A stretch of DNA of 64,000 bases from Himantopus leucocephalus (GCA_003993805.1 RSEF01000001.1:62783147-62847146), one strand, 5' to 3'. Positions 30,535-43,440 are shown, numbered from the stretch's first letter. Notes: generated by a model from the letters alone, not told the origin. A program made the numbers and translations.

Positions 30535-32284
30535 GTGAGTGTGTGGATTAGGACTAGAGAGGGGGTGTTTGGTAATGGGGCAGCGATGGGGTGTTGGGGG
30601 GGGGGGGGGGANGGAAGGGGAGGCTGGGCACTGCGGTCCCACCCAGTACTTTGCCTCATTTTCCCTAATTCTGACTTCTGTTCGCGTTGAAAGGGGGATG
30701 CTACCCAGCAAAATGTTTCACTGGTAGCTGTTTCATGGGAAAGGCTGGCAGAGAGGATGAAGAGCTTGTGTGGGCTCTTCCCATGAAGGCTGGGAGGATG
30801 AGTGCTCTTAGCAGGCATCACCTGCCCCTAACCTAAGCCTGACTTTTTCAGCTTGAGGTGGAAGGGATTTAAATTCCCTTTTTTTAACCAATAACACCGT
30901 GGGGCTGCAGACAGCCTGGGCCACACCAGACTGAGAGCACACACCATCATGGGTCTGGTGGTTTTTTACCTCCTAGTGCCATGAGTTTGCTACGTTTTGG
31001 GCTGAGTGGCTCCCCCTGGCCCTCCATCAGGATGCCCGCATTGCGCCTGGGCATGCTGTGCCCCGGGACAGTGTGGTGCAGTGGGCAGGAGAGGGAAGCA
31101 GGAGGACCTGGAGGACCTCCTGGTATGCAGGAGGGCTGTTTGCAGCCCTGTTCGCTCCCCAGCACATCAGCACAACCCAGGCCTTGCTTTTGTGGGCAGG
31201 TCCCCTCACGTGCATGATCTTGAAGTGATGTGGGTGCGTATTTGATTGTTTAAATACTTTTTTTTTAACTGGGGGTCTGATGTTTCCACCCTTTGCTAAA
31301 GCAGAGTTTGGAGAGTTTCCTTCCTGTTAGAGGAACCGATGTGGGGCACCACGTTGGTGGTGCTGTGCAGTCTGGCTTACTGGTGGGCAGAAGCACTCCC
31401 CAGAGCCCGGGTGCTTCTCTCCCTCCCTCGCAGAGCTGCTCCTTGAGAAAGAAGAAATCCTGTGGCTGCCCCCAAAGGGTTTTTTGGGTTTTTTTTGCCT
31501 CTGCCTGTGTGTGATGGGTGCCTAGAAGACAAATTCAGGCCTCAGCGAGGGAGGGGGACGGGGGCGGAGGTATTGGGTAGGAGAGCGCTTGAAGCAATGC
31601 AGGGTTTTCTGGGTAAGGGTGGTTTTCCACTTCATGGTGCTGCAACTGTCTGGTCTGCTGCGGTTGTCACAGGAAGCCGTGTCCTATTTTGAGCACGCTT
31701 CCTCTCCTGTCTGTGCGTCCCTCAGCACCCGAGATGCCCTGCTTCCTCCTCCAGATGCACTTCTCCTCTCCGCCCGACCTCAGCCCAGCAGCTCTTTGGA
31801 GAAACCAAACCCAACCGCATGGCTGCACTGGCATGAAGATGTTGTGACTGAGGGTTTTGGAGTGCGTTTTTCAGGAGCAGCTCACTTTTCCCTCGTGCGT
31901 TTGACAAACAGGTGCCTGGCCATTCCGCTGATGACAGCAATTAGATACCAGCTCCCCAGATTCATCTGACCCTCTCTGTTTGGCAGGCAAACGATGTCCA
32001 AACCTGGGATGAGGCGTTGAATTTTCCATGCTGCTGCCAGCCTTTAGGAAAGCTTCACAGACTGAGCGGGAGAATAGGAAGGAAGGGTAGTGCAGGAGTG
32101 TCAGTCATTTTTAAACAGTGTTTTTTCATTGTTATCAATTTTTGTTGCAAGCTTAGTGTTTTCCCCTCCCCTCCTCAATTTTCCATGTTTTTCTTCTGCT
32201 TTTTTTTTTACTAAGTGGCCTTGAGGGCAGGGGAGTAGGGGCGGGGAGGGAGGTAAAGAGAAGTACATGAAAGTCAAAAGCCTT

Positions 32285-32317
<33 letters not shown>

Positions 32318-35300
32318 TGTACTGCTGCTAGAGGGTTGGTTTTTTTGAGATAGGGTAAAGGGTTAGTTTTGAAAAAAATTGCAACATAGAAACCTCACCT
32401 AGCAAAAAAAAGAGCCCTCAATTTGGCAGAGGACATTTAATTGTTGTGGGGCCAGGGATAGGGTGCCAGACCTCCTATTATTGAGGCTTTATGGCGAGGC
32501 ATAGGCTTTAAGAGCCGGTCTCGGAGATATCCATGTCTCAGAAGCCCTTGATATGCGGAGTCTGCCTCCTCCTAGGGCTGACCCACCCTCTTGCTGTCTC
32601 ACTCGCCCTTACTCATGGCTGCAGAATGATTCAGTGGGTCCTTCTCTGCCGGTGGCCAGTGGGGAAATTTTAGCAGCTGGTCGTGCTGCTGATGCCAAAC
32701 CTGGTTTCAGAGCTGATTACCTGCATGGTGTCCTCCCGGAGGAAGCAACCCAGACCTCACAAGTCAGGCTTAGGTGACTGCAACAGGAGGCAGGAACAGC
32801 TGTGGTTTTTATGGCTAGGAGAGACTGTACGGGAGCCAAATTAAAAGTCCTCCACGTTGGACTCTGTCGGGGCAGACAATAAGAGAGAGAGACATTTTCC
32901 CTGAAACTGCACCATTTAAACAGAAGAGAAGATGAGCAGCTGGTGGGAGACGGGAAGGGGAAGTGCGAGGTGGGCACTCTTTGCTGGACCATGCTCTGCT
33001 TCTTGAGAACTGATCCATGACAAACTTTCCACTGGAGCTTGGTGTGGAAGCCGTTTCAGCGAAAAGCCTTTTTCTCAGAAAAGGTTTCGTCTAAACAGAA
33101 GTGTTGGTTTTGATGATTGTTTAGGCCGGACAGCATCTTAGAGTGGATTACGTTCTTGGCCCCAGTAGTTTTGATGGAGATGAGTCTAGGTTTCTGGTCT
33201 GAAATGGCATTTTGTTTGGTAACGTAAACTAATTCTAGCACCTCACCTCCTTTCAGAAACCCAGACATCCAACCAATTGAAATGAAACCTTTGAATGACT
33301 CATCCTGAACTGGCTTTCACATTTTTAGTGTTGTGAACACACCATAGATTTTGAAACTGTTCTCCGGGCAGGACACAACAATAACCCTGCTGAGGTGTTT
33401 GCATTTTGGAGTGGGTTTCTTCCTGGAGAAGGGATACCTTGGGAGCCTGGGAAACGAATGCAGCCCTGGATTGTCAGATTCCACATCTTTATTCCCTTTT
33501 CCTAGTTTTTCCTTGCTAGGCTACTTTCCCAATTTGGGGTGAGGAGCTCTCAAAATCCAGTGTTTATCCACTGCGTGTGCTCTTATGTTCATGGAGAGCC
33601 GCCAGGCAAAGCCACTTGGCACCAGTGGCTCCATATCACTGCTGTCACTGCCATCCAGCAGACATCCTTTCCTATCCAGCCATCTTCTCTGCTCTAGATC
33701 GGAGGGATGCCTTCCGTGCTGCATCCCGCCTCAGGCCCAGACTGGTTGCCCTGCAGCAGCAGTGACAGCCACCCTGGGCTGCTCTCAGTGTGGACGGGAG
33801 CCGGGCTCTGTGATTTCCCCCCACCCTTGGCAGGAGGAACCGTGCTGGGGGTGATGGGATGCAGGAGGGAAGCTGAGGCTGAATGGCTGCTCAATTAGCC
33901 CACAGGCTGCCATCCAGAGTGGGCAGCCCATGAGTGCCAAGGCACCACGCCAGGAGATCCTGCGTGGCCCCATAGATGGTCTGGTGGAGTACAGGAGGGT
34001 GGATGTAGCAGGGAGGCTACTTCTGTCCACCCCATTTGTCTGCAAGGGACACAAGTGACACTGGGTGTTCCTCTGCTTGCACACCCCCAATAGGGAGAGT
34101 AGGTCTGGCGTGGCCAGAGAGACCTTCTGAATCTCTTCCAGGCTACATTAGTATGGACAACCGCAGCTGGTGTCTCCTTGAGAAAGACCTGCCTAACTGG
34201 GCCAAATACTCTCCAGGCAGGTTTTTAGCCGGAGCCCTCTTCTCTTTCTTCCATTCCAGCCATCATGCGCAGCTTTGCTGAGGGACACATGGCAGCAGTT
34301 GCTCGGATGCTGGCAGCATCTGCTCTTCCAGATTTCCCACTCTCAGAGGCATGAGGGATAGAGAGATGAAGATGCAGGCAGCCGCCTGTGCTGTTGTGAT
34401 CTCCTTCAGGACAGAGCAAGGGCACACACCCCAACATCTCTGGAGTACTGCCACCAGGTGTACCACAGACATCAGAGTTTGGGAGAGCCAGAGAAATGAG
34501 ATTTACCTACCCCCCCACACTCATAGCCCCTTTTTCCAGTTCTTTTGGAGAGCCTGGTGTTCCCCGTGGTGACAATGCTCCTTCGTCTCTGGGTTCCCAC
34601 AGATACACGTGGGATGTCTGCAAAAAAGCATTTCCCACCTTGCGTAAAGGGGAAAGTGGGAACCTTGGAATATTTTCATAAGTAGAAAAACTGGGAAAAG
34701 ATACAGATTCCCATTTTAAGTCAATCAGATGCGATGTTTATTAGCTGATTTTATATCTGTAAGCAAGTAATTTCCAGCAAAAAGTTTCTGTTTTTTTGAA
34801 AATGTCAGAAAGTTTCAATGGTTTCAGAACTTTTTTCTTAAGGTGAAATATTTGTCATAGTGGAAATTTCTGGCTCTGACACGCTAGCGAGGGAAATCCC
34901 ATGCTGCTGACAATCCCTGCCTTGCCTAAAGGTTGTGATACGGTCCCCTGACCCAGAGCGACTCCTTTTCCTGAGACTTAGCTAATTGCTTCTTGTCCCG
35001 TGATCACCTTGAAAGTGGTTTTAACCAAGAGACTTTACCAGTGGGGTGGGGTAGGAACGTGTGCCTGGCGTGTTGCTGCAGCTCAGCTGTTGGAGGGTAA
35101 TTTGCCAAGTCGCTGTAGCATGTACGTTTGAGATCATGAAACCATCCTGCTGCCTCTGCTCAAGCCAGGTGGTCTCTGAGGGTCCTTCGTTGCCTTTCTC
35201 TACTGTGCAGAACATTTCTCTTGCCACATCCTCCTGATGGGGGCACGTCTCCCGAATGCTGTGTGGGTGTGGGGAGAAGTAGAGACTCTCGTCTCCTTGT

Positions 35301-38300
35301 CAGAGCCTTTGGGAGCAGTGATGGCTCCTGGAGCTGTTGTCTGCCTGCCTCGTCCCCTTTGTCCCTGCCCAGGTGCTGCATTTAACCAGCCTGTGGGCAG
35401 CTGGTGGAGAGACTGTTTACGGCTCGCGACTCCTTTTTGATTTCATGAAAGCTTATTTTCTGCCTGAGGAAAGCTTTTCTCCACCAGCCCTGATCCCCGC
35501 CTGGCCCTGAACAGGGGGAGATGTGCCATATAATAGCAGTGAGGGGGATTAGAGAGGCCTGGGGGTGGAGGAAGAGGAGGAGAAGGGAAGCGGCAGGGGG
35601 CTGTGCACACTTAACACACAAACAGATGTTCTCCTTTTAACCCGAGCATCATTCAGCCATGGTGCTTTCATTTTTCTACCACCAACACCTAAGCCAGGGC
35701 TCCCTCACCCCCTCACTTGGTGTTGTGGGTCCCCTTCTCCCTGTTCCCGAAGCGGTAGGGTGTGGGGGAAAAATGAAGCTGTACAAGCGCTGATGATTGT
35801 GCCGTGCAGGAAGGGGGAGCGCGGCCATCCCTCTGCTGAACTGCTGCCTGGCGGGGGGGCACAGCAGCAGGGGCTGGAGTGGGGTGACCATGGCAAGCAT
35901 GTCCAGCTGTGGGGAGAAGAGGGTGGGTGGCCAGGAGAAGCACCAGCTCCAGCCCTGAGAGTAACCTCCTTTCCTTGTTTCCCCAGACATACGTCTTCAC
36001 CGATGAAGAAGACGATGCCCTGAAAAGGAGAATGGGTAACAATCTGTCCTATAACACCACCTCCCCCCTGCCTTCAGCCTCTGAGCTGCCACAGCCTTGG
36101 GAGGGGGTCCGGCATGAAGGCTGGGTCTCCTACGCCAGTGCTGCCTCTTGAAGCAAACCCCTCACTATGTCCTGTGGGAGGACCCCGAGCTGCAGCCATG
36201 ATGATTTGGTTTAGTTGGCTTACCCCAGGGCGTGCAGCCAACTGGAGGCAGGGTGCTGTCTGCCTTAAAGCATCCCTGGGTGGAAGCAGCCCATGAGAGA
36301 GCCCTTCAGCCCCCGCACACTGCCTGGCAGCGGGCAGAGTGGAAGTGTGGTTGGCAGGTGTCCTAGTCTTGGCCAGGATGCTTGGCTTTCTCCAGGTTTC
36401 ACCTCCTGGTAGGGGGAAGGATGCAGCCTACATCACCACAGGCTCAGATGCTTGTTCTGGGGGGCCACGGGGAGGCTAGCTGTGAACAAACCCCTTTCCT
36501 CCTGCCCAGAGATGACCCCGTGAAGCAGGTCAGCTCCAAGCTACAGCCTTCTCTCTCCTGGCAGGTGACCACGCAGTCTTCACCAACTGCTCTGCTGAGC
36601 ACAGCCACCCGGCCCTCTCCTGCAAGATGGCTGCTGAGTTTGATGCCTTCCTGGCCAGCAGCAAGAGGTGAGGCAGGGCTACCATGGGGGGAACGCTGAG
36701 AGCAAGAGGCATCCTCCCTTCTGCAAACTTCTTGTGTCTGTTGCCATCTCCCCCCAGCTGGTTTTGCCATTTGGATGACGACAACTACCTGAACCCTCGG
36801 GCCCTCCTGAAGCTGTTGTCCTCCTACTCTGCCACATGGGATGTTTACCTGGGGAAACCTAGTCTGAACCGACCCATCCGAGCCTCTGAAACGCTGCCAA
36901 ACAACCAGACGGTACAGCCTGCGGTGGTGGTGCGGGGGCCAATGGGTTGGTTTTAGTGCTGTGGCTCATTGGCCGTAGAGGTACCCCAAGGAGAGACAGG
37001 TCCAAAGAGAAACAGGCAACAGCTGAAAACTCACTGGTCTTGTCTGAACATTGTTGTAGGTGTTGACTCAATCTGGTCGACCTATAGAGGGTCCCATGTT
37101 GGTGCTGTGCCTTTGGGTACCTGTCTGCCAGGAGATAAACCTGCCTTGGGCAGCCCACCTGCTGCTGCCAGAAGGAACTTGGCCGCTCCAAATATGAGGA
37201 GGTCAAAATCCATGCTGTACTGCTGGCAAGTCCTTCTTCTGGGCAACAGTCAGGGGTCTGGGGTGACAATAGGGCTGTGTTTATCCTGGCATCAAAGCTG
37301 GGTTTCCAGCATTCCCACCTCAGGGAGTATGGTATTGTCTGAGCTTCTGCCATTGATTTTTTCTGCTGTTTCTCTCCAGAAATCTGTGCGCTTCTGGTTT
37401 GCCACGGGAGGAGCTGGGTTCTGCATCAGCCGCAAGCTGGCAAGCAAGATGGTGCCGTGGGCCAGGTGAGCTGTGCAGCTGGTGAGTATGGGAGCCTTTG
37501 GTGTTGAGGAACACGGCTGCACATTAGTTCCTGGCAGTGTCAAATCTGGATTTGTATATGTGGTGTTGTTTGCAAGGGTGCAGAGTGCCACATGCTACAC
37601 ATCTGCAAGCACGTGGGACTGGAGGAAGGTCTGCCACCTAATTAAAAAGGCAAGAGCAGGCACGTCAGCAAACATGATCATAGGATGACATAATCCCCTG
37701 TCCCCACCTTCTTTCAGCTCTTGGTTATTGCCCCACACTCCTTCACATCCCTTTCAGCTTCCTCTGACTCTTCCTAAGTGCTTTCCCTGTCTGCCTACCT
37801 CCTCTACCCTTAATCTGCCTCTTTCCAACCTCCTGTACCACCCTCCCGAGTTAATTTCCGATTCCCCCACCCCAAACCCTCTTCAGCTTTTTACATGTAT
37901 TTTATGGTAGACTTAGACAGGAGGATGATCTGTAATCGAGGGTAAAATGAAAGTGGCATGGATAGAGGCATGGCTAGATAACACCTAACTTGCCATAAAG
38001 TCTGCCACTACTGTGTTAAAATGCTTAAAACACATTTGAACTGGCTGAGGGGTGTTGTAGTAGACAGTGCTTCATACTGTGTGGCTGCCTCCAGTTACAG
38101 GAACCTTAAAATTGGGTTTAGCCTGTCATCAAAGGATGGCCAAGCACGTGGTGTTACATTGCAGTGGAGCCATGGATGGCTTATTCAAGCTGCAAGAGAT
38201 TGTCCTGTTCCTTGTTCCTCCTGGTCCTGGCCCTGTGGTCCCACATTTCTCTTGTGCTGGCTTGTCTGACCCCTCAGGGGCTCAGTGCAGCACACCTAAC

Positions 38301-40306
38301 ATGTTGAAAAGTGACTCGGCAAAGTCTGCCAGCTCTCTGCATCAGCTCACCGAGGAGCTGGATATGTATCAGGGACAGCACCGCACAATTGGTGGGACAG
38401 TATGGCTGGGTGTAGTCAAAGAGCAAACACATGCCCAAATCTTTGCAGGTGGAACTCAGGGATTTCTTTCCTAGTTCTAAGATTTACTCTGGTTTTCAGT
38501 TAAGTCCTTCATTTATCTCCCACTCAAGTGGATGCCTGTATCCTCCCCTACCCTTGTCCTAACCCACGCAGCCCTACTGTCTTCCAGTGGCAGGAACTTC
38601 CTGAGCACTTCAGAGCTCATCCGCCTGCCGGACGACTGCACCGTGGGTTACATCATTGAGTGCAAAGTCGGTGGGCAGCTGCTGCCCAACGCGCTCTTCC
38701 ACTCCCACCTGGAGAACCTGCAGCTCATCCCCCCGTCTCGGCTCACACAACAGGTAAGGAGGGGAAATGGAGCAAGAGGGAGGTGTGTGAGGAAGGAGAG
38801 GTGGAGGAGGGGAGAGCTGACAGGCACATTGCCCCATTGGTGGCACTGACGTGGATTGAATCAGTTGTCTGCTCTTTTGGGGAGGCTTTCCTGACAAATG
38901 CTTCTTTGAAATAAGGAGCAGATGTTGCCTGCGGCACGGATGCCAGTCACAGTGCCCAGGTCAGTGATGGGAAGGGAGCACATGTATGGGGAGTGATGGG
39001 AGGATTGAGGGCGTCCCTTTGGGAATGTGGCAGAAGGACAAGCAGAAATGATCACTGATTGGGGAAAGGGCTTTGAGATGGCACCGTGTCTGCTTTGCGT
39101 GGGGAGATAACAAGGCATGTAGGGGGCTTGGAGAGGCAAAGGACTAGCATGGTGGACCACGGAGGAGAGGTGGAAGGCAGAGGCCAAGCCAGCAGCGAAG
39201 GAACCAGAATGGCAGCTTATGTCACCCAAAGCAAGTTCCTTGCTCTTGAACTCACTTCAACCTCCCTGCTCCTTTCTCACCAACCCTCTTTGCAGGTCAC
39301 CCTCAGCTATGGTGTCTTTGAGAACAAGCTCAACGTTATTGAACTCAGAGGCCCCTTTTCACCCCAAGAGGATCCCTCTCGGTACGGGGCATGAGTGCTC
39401 TGGGTGTTGCTGCCGTGTGAGACCTCAAGCAATAGGCTGGGAGGGGGAGGCAGCCAAATGGGGCGCAGGAGGTCTAGAGCGAGGGACAGAAACCTTGCAG
39501 TCACATGGCTTGTTGGGTGAGGAGCACACCAGCATGAAGCTGCTTGTGAAAGCTTACAAACTTTGCAAACCTTTTTGGATGAGTGGGAAGAAAAGGAGTA
39601 TCAAAACATTTTATTTGGACAATTCCTGAGCCAAAAGTATTGCCATTTATTTCACATTTTGAGACTGAACAAGCTAACCTTTTACTTCTGGGACAGGAAC
39701 AGAAATGTTCTTTTAAACTCAGGAAAGGAAATTCTGCTTGCTTTTTCATTTTTTGTTTTGCTGAGAAAACTGAAGGGAAAAGAGAAAAAGGTTCACTTCA
39801 GGCTGACTGCAAACAAAAGTGTTCTTTGATTTACTTTCTCTGCTTTGAGTGAACAAACCTAAAGTTGTTATTTGCAGAACATGGGTAGGAAGCTTCTGGC
39901 TGGAGATATAGCAGGGGTGGGAAGCAGCTAGGTGACGAAAAGAGCATCAACAGAACCATGTAGCGGGGGGTGGTGCAGTGCCCATCTCCCTGCCTGTGAT
40001 CAGGGTGAGCCATGGGCTTGGGCTACAAGGGCAGAGCTGGATTCCGGTGCTGGAGGGAGGCTTGGCTGCTTAGCTTTGCCAAGAAAAGGCATCTTGAGGT
40101 GAACATCCAGTCCTGGAGCTCTGTAGTGCAGGGTGGGTGCCTGATGTGGGATGGGACAAGAGGGAGAGGTCTTCCATTCTCCAGCTGTGCGCTGGTGTAA
40201 AAACTGTCACCTGACCTTCCTTTGCTCTCTCCCCAGCAGGTTTCGATCTCTCCACTGCCATCTCTATCCCGACACCTCCTGGTGCTTGCAGGCTGTTGGC
40301 TGGTGA
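30193..40306 (+). CDS. MFNG: MFNG (manic fringe), whole coding region, 8 exons
   Basis: O-fucosylpeptide 3-beta-N-acetylglucosaminyltransferase (GT31 family). In the Golgi it extends O-fucose on Notch EGF repeats with GlcNAc from UDP-GlcNAc, shifting Notch response toward Delta and away from Jagged ligands (family knowledge). Exons: 30193-30534, 35987-36035, 36565-36667, 36758-36911, 37380-37465, 38588-38753, 39296-39381, 40240-40306. All introns are GT-AG, all phases join, total 1,053 nt, 350 aa. Landmarks are the metal-binding DDD at about 171-173, '[20 protein letters not shown]' and '[20 protein letters not shown]'. LFNG and RFNG are alternatives, but the short N-terminus, the tail '[16 protein letters not shown]' and the adjacency to CARD10 indicate MFNG. 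Human MFNG, from memory, is 321 aa; the extra length is in the stem. Confidence 0.95.
30596..30612. other. Poly-G run ending in A-N (assembly ambiguity)
   Basis: Fifteen Gs, an A, then an N, 62 bp into MFNG intron 1. The true length is uncertain, but no exon is touched. Confidence 0.9.
32287..32312. repeat. Poly-T run (T26)
   Basis: Uninterrupted Ts inside MFNG intron 1; could be the tail of a minus-strand retroposed sequence, but no body is recognised next to it. Confidence 0.9.
35987..37465 (+). CDS. MFNG: MFNG exons 2-5: catalytic core
   Basis: Exons 35987-36035 (phase 1 end), 36565-36667 (phase 2), 36758-36911 (phase 0) and 37380-37465 (phase 2). They encode '[17 protein letters not shown]', '[20 protein letters not shown]' (an NCS N-glycosylation sequon and two disulphide cysteines), '[20 protein letters not shown]' with the DDD metal/UDP-sugar motif, '[18 protein letters not shown]' and the fringe signature '[15 protein letters not shown]'. 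Introns 2-4 are each below 0.55 kb. Confidence 0.95.
37466..38587 (+). other. MFNG intron 5
   Basis: 1.1-kb intron, donor gtgagc, acceptor cttccag. It includes a C/T-rich stretch around 37700-37900. No repeat family or exon recognised. Confidence 0.6.
38588..39381 (+). CDS. MFNG: MFNG exons 6-7: distal catalytic domain
   Basis: Exons 38588-38753 and 39296-39381 encode '[20 protein letters not shown]', '[20 protein letters not shown]', '[16 protein letters not shown]' and '[20 protein letters not shown]'. The LPDDCT motif holds the Asp proposed as catalytic base in fringe enzymes. The exon 7 donor is CG|GTACGG. Confidence 0.95.
39382..40239 (+). other. MFNG intron 7
   Basis: 858-bp intron, donor gtacgg. 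Its middle (39540-39860) is AT-rich, with many short A and T runs, unlike the GC-rich exons around it. No exon recognised. Confidence 0.6.
40240..40306 (+). CDS. MFNG: MFNG exon 8: C-terminus
   Basis: A 67-nt coding exon giving '[20 protein letters not shown]' then GW and TGA 40304-40306. The two cysteines match the C-terminal cysteines of human MFNG. The acceptor is a tandem cagcag (40234-40239), so two products differing by one Arg are possible. Confidence 0.92.
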
Positions 40307-43190
40307 TGCCTGAGCCTCAGCTACAGTGGGTCCTGGTGACATCCATTCACTGCGTGCATGTAGGGGGTGGGACACTGAAGAAGCTCGGTGCTTCCAACTT
40401 TCCCTTTTCTATGGTGGTCTTGGGGCTGTGTGATGGCTTTTTTGGTCCTTGCTGAATACCAGAGACACAGGACAAGAGATAAGATCTGTGCCAAAGATGG
40501 ATAACATGGGCTGGACACATGGATAGGCTTCCCGTCTGTGCTGGGATACGTGCAAGGGATGGGAGCAGTATGCCTTCCTGAGCAGATCAAGGACTGGGTG
40601 GTGACTGCTGGGCATCTGGGTAGAGGTGGGGACCTGCTGCTGCTCTTTGTCATGGATTCATCTTGCTGGACTAGAAGGGCTCTGGGTATGGGTAACCAAT
40701 GCCCAACTGAGGATGGCTGATAGTGTGTCGTGGCTCCAGCCTCTCTGAGTAGGCCCTCTTCCTCCGTATCTGCCTGTGCCTTCCCCACCGCCCACGCTTC
40801 CCAGCCACAGCCCCTTGACTGAGTTTCTGCTTAGTCAAGGTCTATAGAAATGGAAAATGTGACCATTTCTACGCTGAATGAATGCTGGTAAAGCATAGTT
40901 CTTGCCTGGCAGAGGGGAGATGGGCAGGAAGTACAAAGAATCAGGAATCCCCCTGCCTGCTGGGACAAAGGAGGGGGTGTGGGGTGAGGAAGCCAGGAGG
41001 AGACAGATCAAGATGAGGATGGTTCCTGCACCGAACACTGATGGCTTGATCTTGTATGGACCTGCCTTATTCCTCTCTTTTTACCTACTTGATATGGGGT
41101 CAGGATAATCTCTTGCTCTAATTACCAACCTGTCATCTGAGATTAGACTCCAACTCTTACCTGTGAGAGAGGAGACATAAAGGATTAGGGCTGACTGAAA
41201 GAGAGGAGAAAGGAAGAGATGGAGAAGGAGTGCTCAGGAGCGGATTAGAGGTTACAGCTTTATAATCTTCTCTGTGCCCCGACCAAAAAAAATTAAGTCA
41301 TGAAGGAATGGAAACAGCAAGGCAAAGAGCTTTTTATCTCTGTGTTTCTTCCCTCCAGATGCTAAGAGCAGCCTTCTGCCTTCCTGCTGTCCCTGCTGAG
41401 TGCAACAGGCCCAAATAGGTTACGAGCTTTCTGGCATGTTTGTGGAGGGTCCTTTTCTCAGTACAGAGCCTGGCATGAAAGCTGGGCAATTCTGCCTGCT
41501 GGGGAATGAACTTTGGCACCATTTTGTCCTTGTACACATGGTTAAATGGTTGGGGAAGAGCGTTGCAGGGAAAGCTGGAAGGCAAAGAAGCTGTTTTAAA
41601 TGGCAGGTGGTGCCACAAACAGGTATTTCTCTTTAAAGAACCTTTCAAAACACACTGCTGGGATCTGTGAAAGATTCCTGTAATCTCCAGATGAAAGGAC
41701 AAATGCCCTTTCTCCAAAGAGCTGCTTAGCTTTGATGCTGCTGATGTGACTAAGCCTGCTGCTGGTGGGCTGGGAGAGCCAAGGGTGACTATCACTGCGC
41801 CTCTACCGTTTTGAAAACTGGCCACCCTGTCGCCTCCTCCCCGCCGACCACCAAGCACCAGCATCTCCTACACAGCACACATGAGGTTTAAAGGAAAGGC
41901 GTCAGAAAGACCTTCCACCTCTCCAAAGGAGGATCTAGAAACAAACAAGCATTTTAATTTCTGGAGATGCAGAAAGCAGGAGCCTGTAGAGCTGTTTTCA
42001 GGCCGGGTCATTCTTACCGGCATTTAACCAGCTTGTGAAGCAGCAGAGAGCCCTGCTTTCTTCTCTTGCACAACATGCCTTTGAACTGGAAATTCATCTG
42101 GAGCGGGGACAGGGGCTAGCTGATGCCAGTGACCATTCCTTGAGTCGTTCCAAGCCCTTGGCTCACACAGCTGCGAGAACCTAGGAGCCATGCGGCTCAA
42201 AAAAGAGACACCCGACTATTGGAAGACAGGTGCTGCATAAAGAAGTCCTGCCCCACAGCGCAAATGATTTTGTTTGAACTTAACCAGAAGATGAAAAATG
42301 CTTCTGTGAGAAGAAATGGGCGTCTTCAAGAGAAATCTACACTACCTGGATATCTTCTTTTTTTCCCATTCAAACTCTCAGCTGTGTTGTTAATTGAGTC
42401 TTTGAGCTAAAAAGCCAGTCCTATCTGTAGATGTCCTGGTGACAATCAAAGAAAAATGCAATTCATATGCCCAGAGAAGGAGAAGAAACTGATAGAGCAG
42501 ACTCCCTTCCCCAGGGAAAAGCAAGGCAGAGAACCTGGAAGCCCTCTTTGGATCCTGGCTTCAGCTGGTCTGATCTGCCCTGGTGCCTTTTGCATAGCTG
42601 AAGATCAGATGTTAAATGGGTTGAGTCCTTGAGTGGCTGCATGGGGACCAGTTTAAGACTGAGCTTCGTTGCTGGAGCAGTTAAGTGCCACGTCCGTGGA
42701 AAATGTCTTGTCTCATAAGGAAACCGAGAACAGACGAGAAGATGTGTGGGGCAGGGCATCTCTTGGGCTGCAGAGAAACGAATGACAGAAAAGTCCTGTT
42801 ATGCCTGTGACGACAATGCGCTGGAAAGAAAATAGCTTCTCGGAGTCGACAAAAGAAACCAGGTTTTCTCTAAGAACAGAGAGACAGCTTAAGGGGACAT
42901 TCACCACATGAAATCTGATCAACATTAAAACCTGAGTTAAAATTAGTTTCAGGAATGGTTCCTGCCCCTGGGGCTTGCTGTCAGATGTTGTGGTTTTACA
43001 GTCTCATTTTCCTAGTTTATTAAAATGTTTAGCTGCTTGGGAAAATGAGAAACAATCTCACGTGAAACTTTTCAGGGGGCTGTCTTTTTTTATTCTCCTT
43101 CATGATTTTCTGATGTAACTGTTAAAGTTTTTGGAAAGGTTCCACGGGGTCTGTTAATTTTTTTCTTTCTCTTTTTCTTTTTTTATATCC
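40307..43190. other. MFNG 3' UTR and downstream flank
   Basis: The MFNG 3' UTR must begin here, but I see no AATAAA or ATTAAA in the first kilobase; the first ATTAAA noted is at 42925-42930. The 3' end is therefore not assignable. No coding exon recognised. Confidence 0.5.
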
Positions 43191-43440
43191 CTCTCTCCTT
43201 CTCTCTCTCACACTCCCTTTTCTCATTGCAGGAAAAAAATTCCTATCCCAAGAACGAAAAGGGATGGAGACGTGGTCTTTTTATTTTACTGGGGAAAAAC
43301 GGGGTCAAAGTCAAAGGTGTTGGCATGACCCTGCTGTTGTACAACATTAAGTGTAGTTCAAGGATTCAAGTACAGAGACCTCCGCCTGCCCAACACCATA
43401 GCAACCAACACTATTAATGATGTTTAAGCTGTATACTGAA
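43140..43440 (+). other. Strong orphan splice-acceptor-like site
   Basis: About 70 nt of nearly pure pyrimidine (43150-43226) ends in TCATTGCAG at 43231, followed by GAAAAAAATTCC. This looks like an excellent 3' splice site, possibly of a non-coding exon of an unknown or downstream transcript. The following 63-codon frame has no recognised similarity. Confidence 0.25.

Larger units (their letters stand above)
30535..35986 (+). other. MFNG intron 1 (5.45 kb)
   Basis: The long first intron between the anchor/stem exon and exon 2. It contains the poly-G/N at 30596-30612, a T26 run at 32287-32312 and AT-rich stretches at about 33020-33270 and 34690-34870 with repeated GAAAA/TTTTC words that may be old repeats. 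No internal exon recognised. By analogy with other fringe genes it is a likely place for enhancers, but that is inference. Confidence 0.6.
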
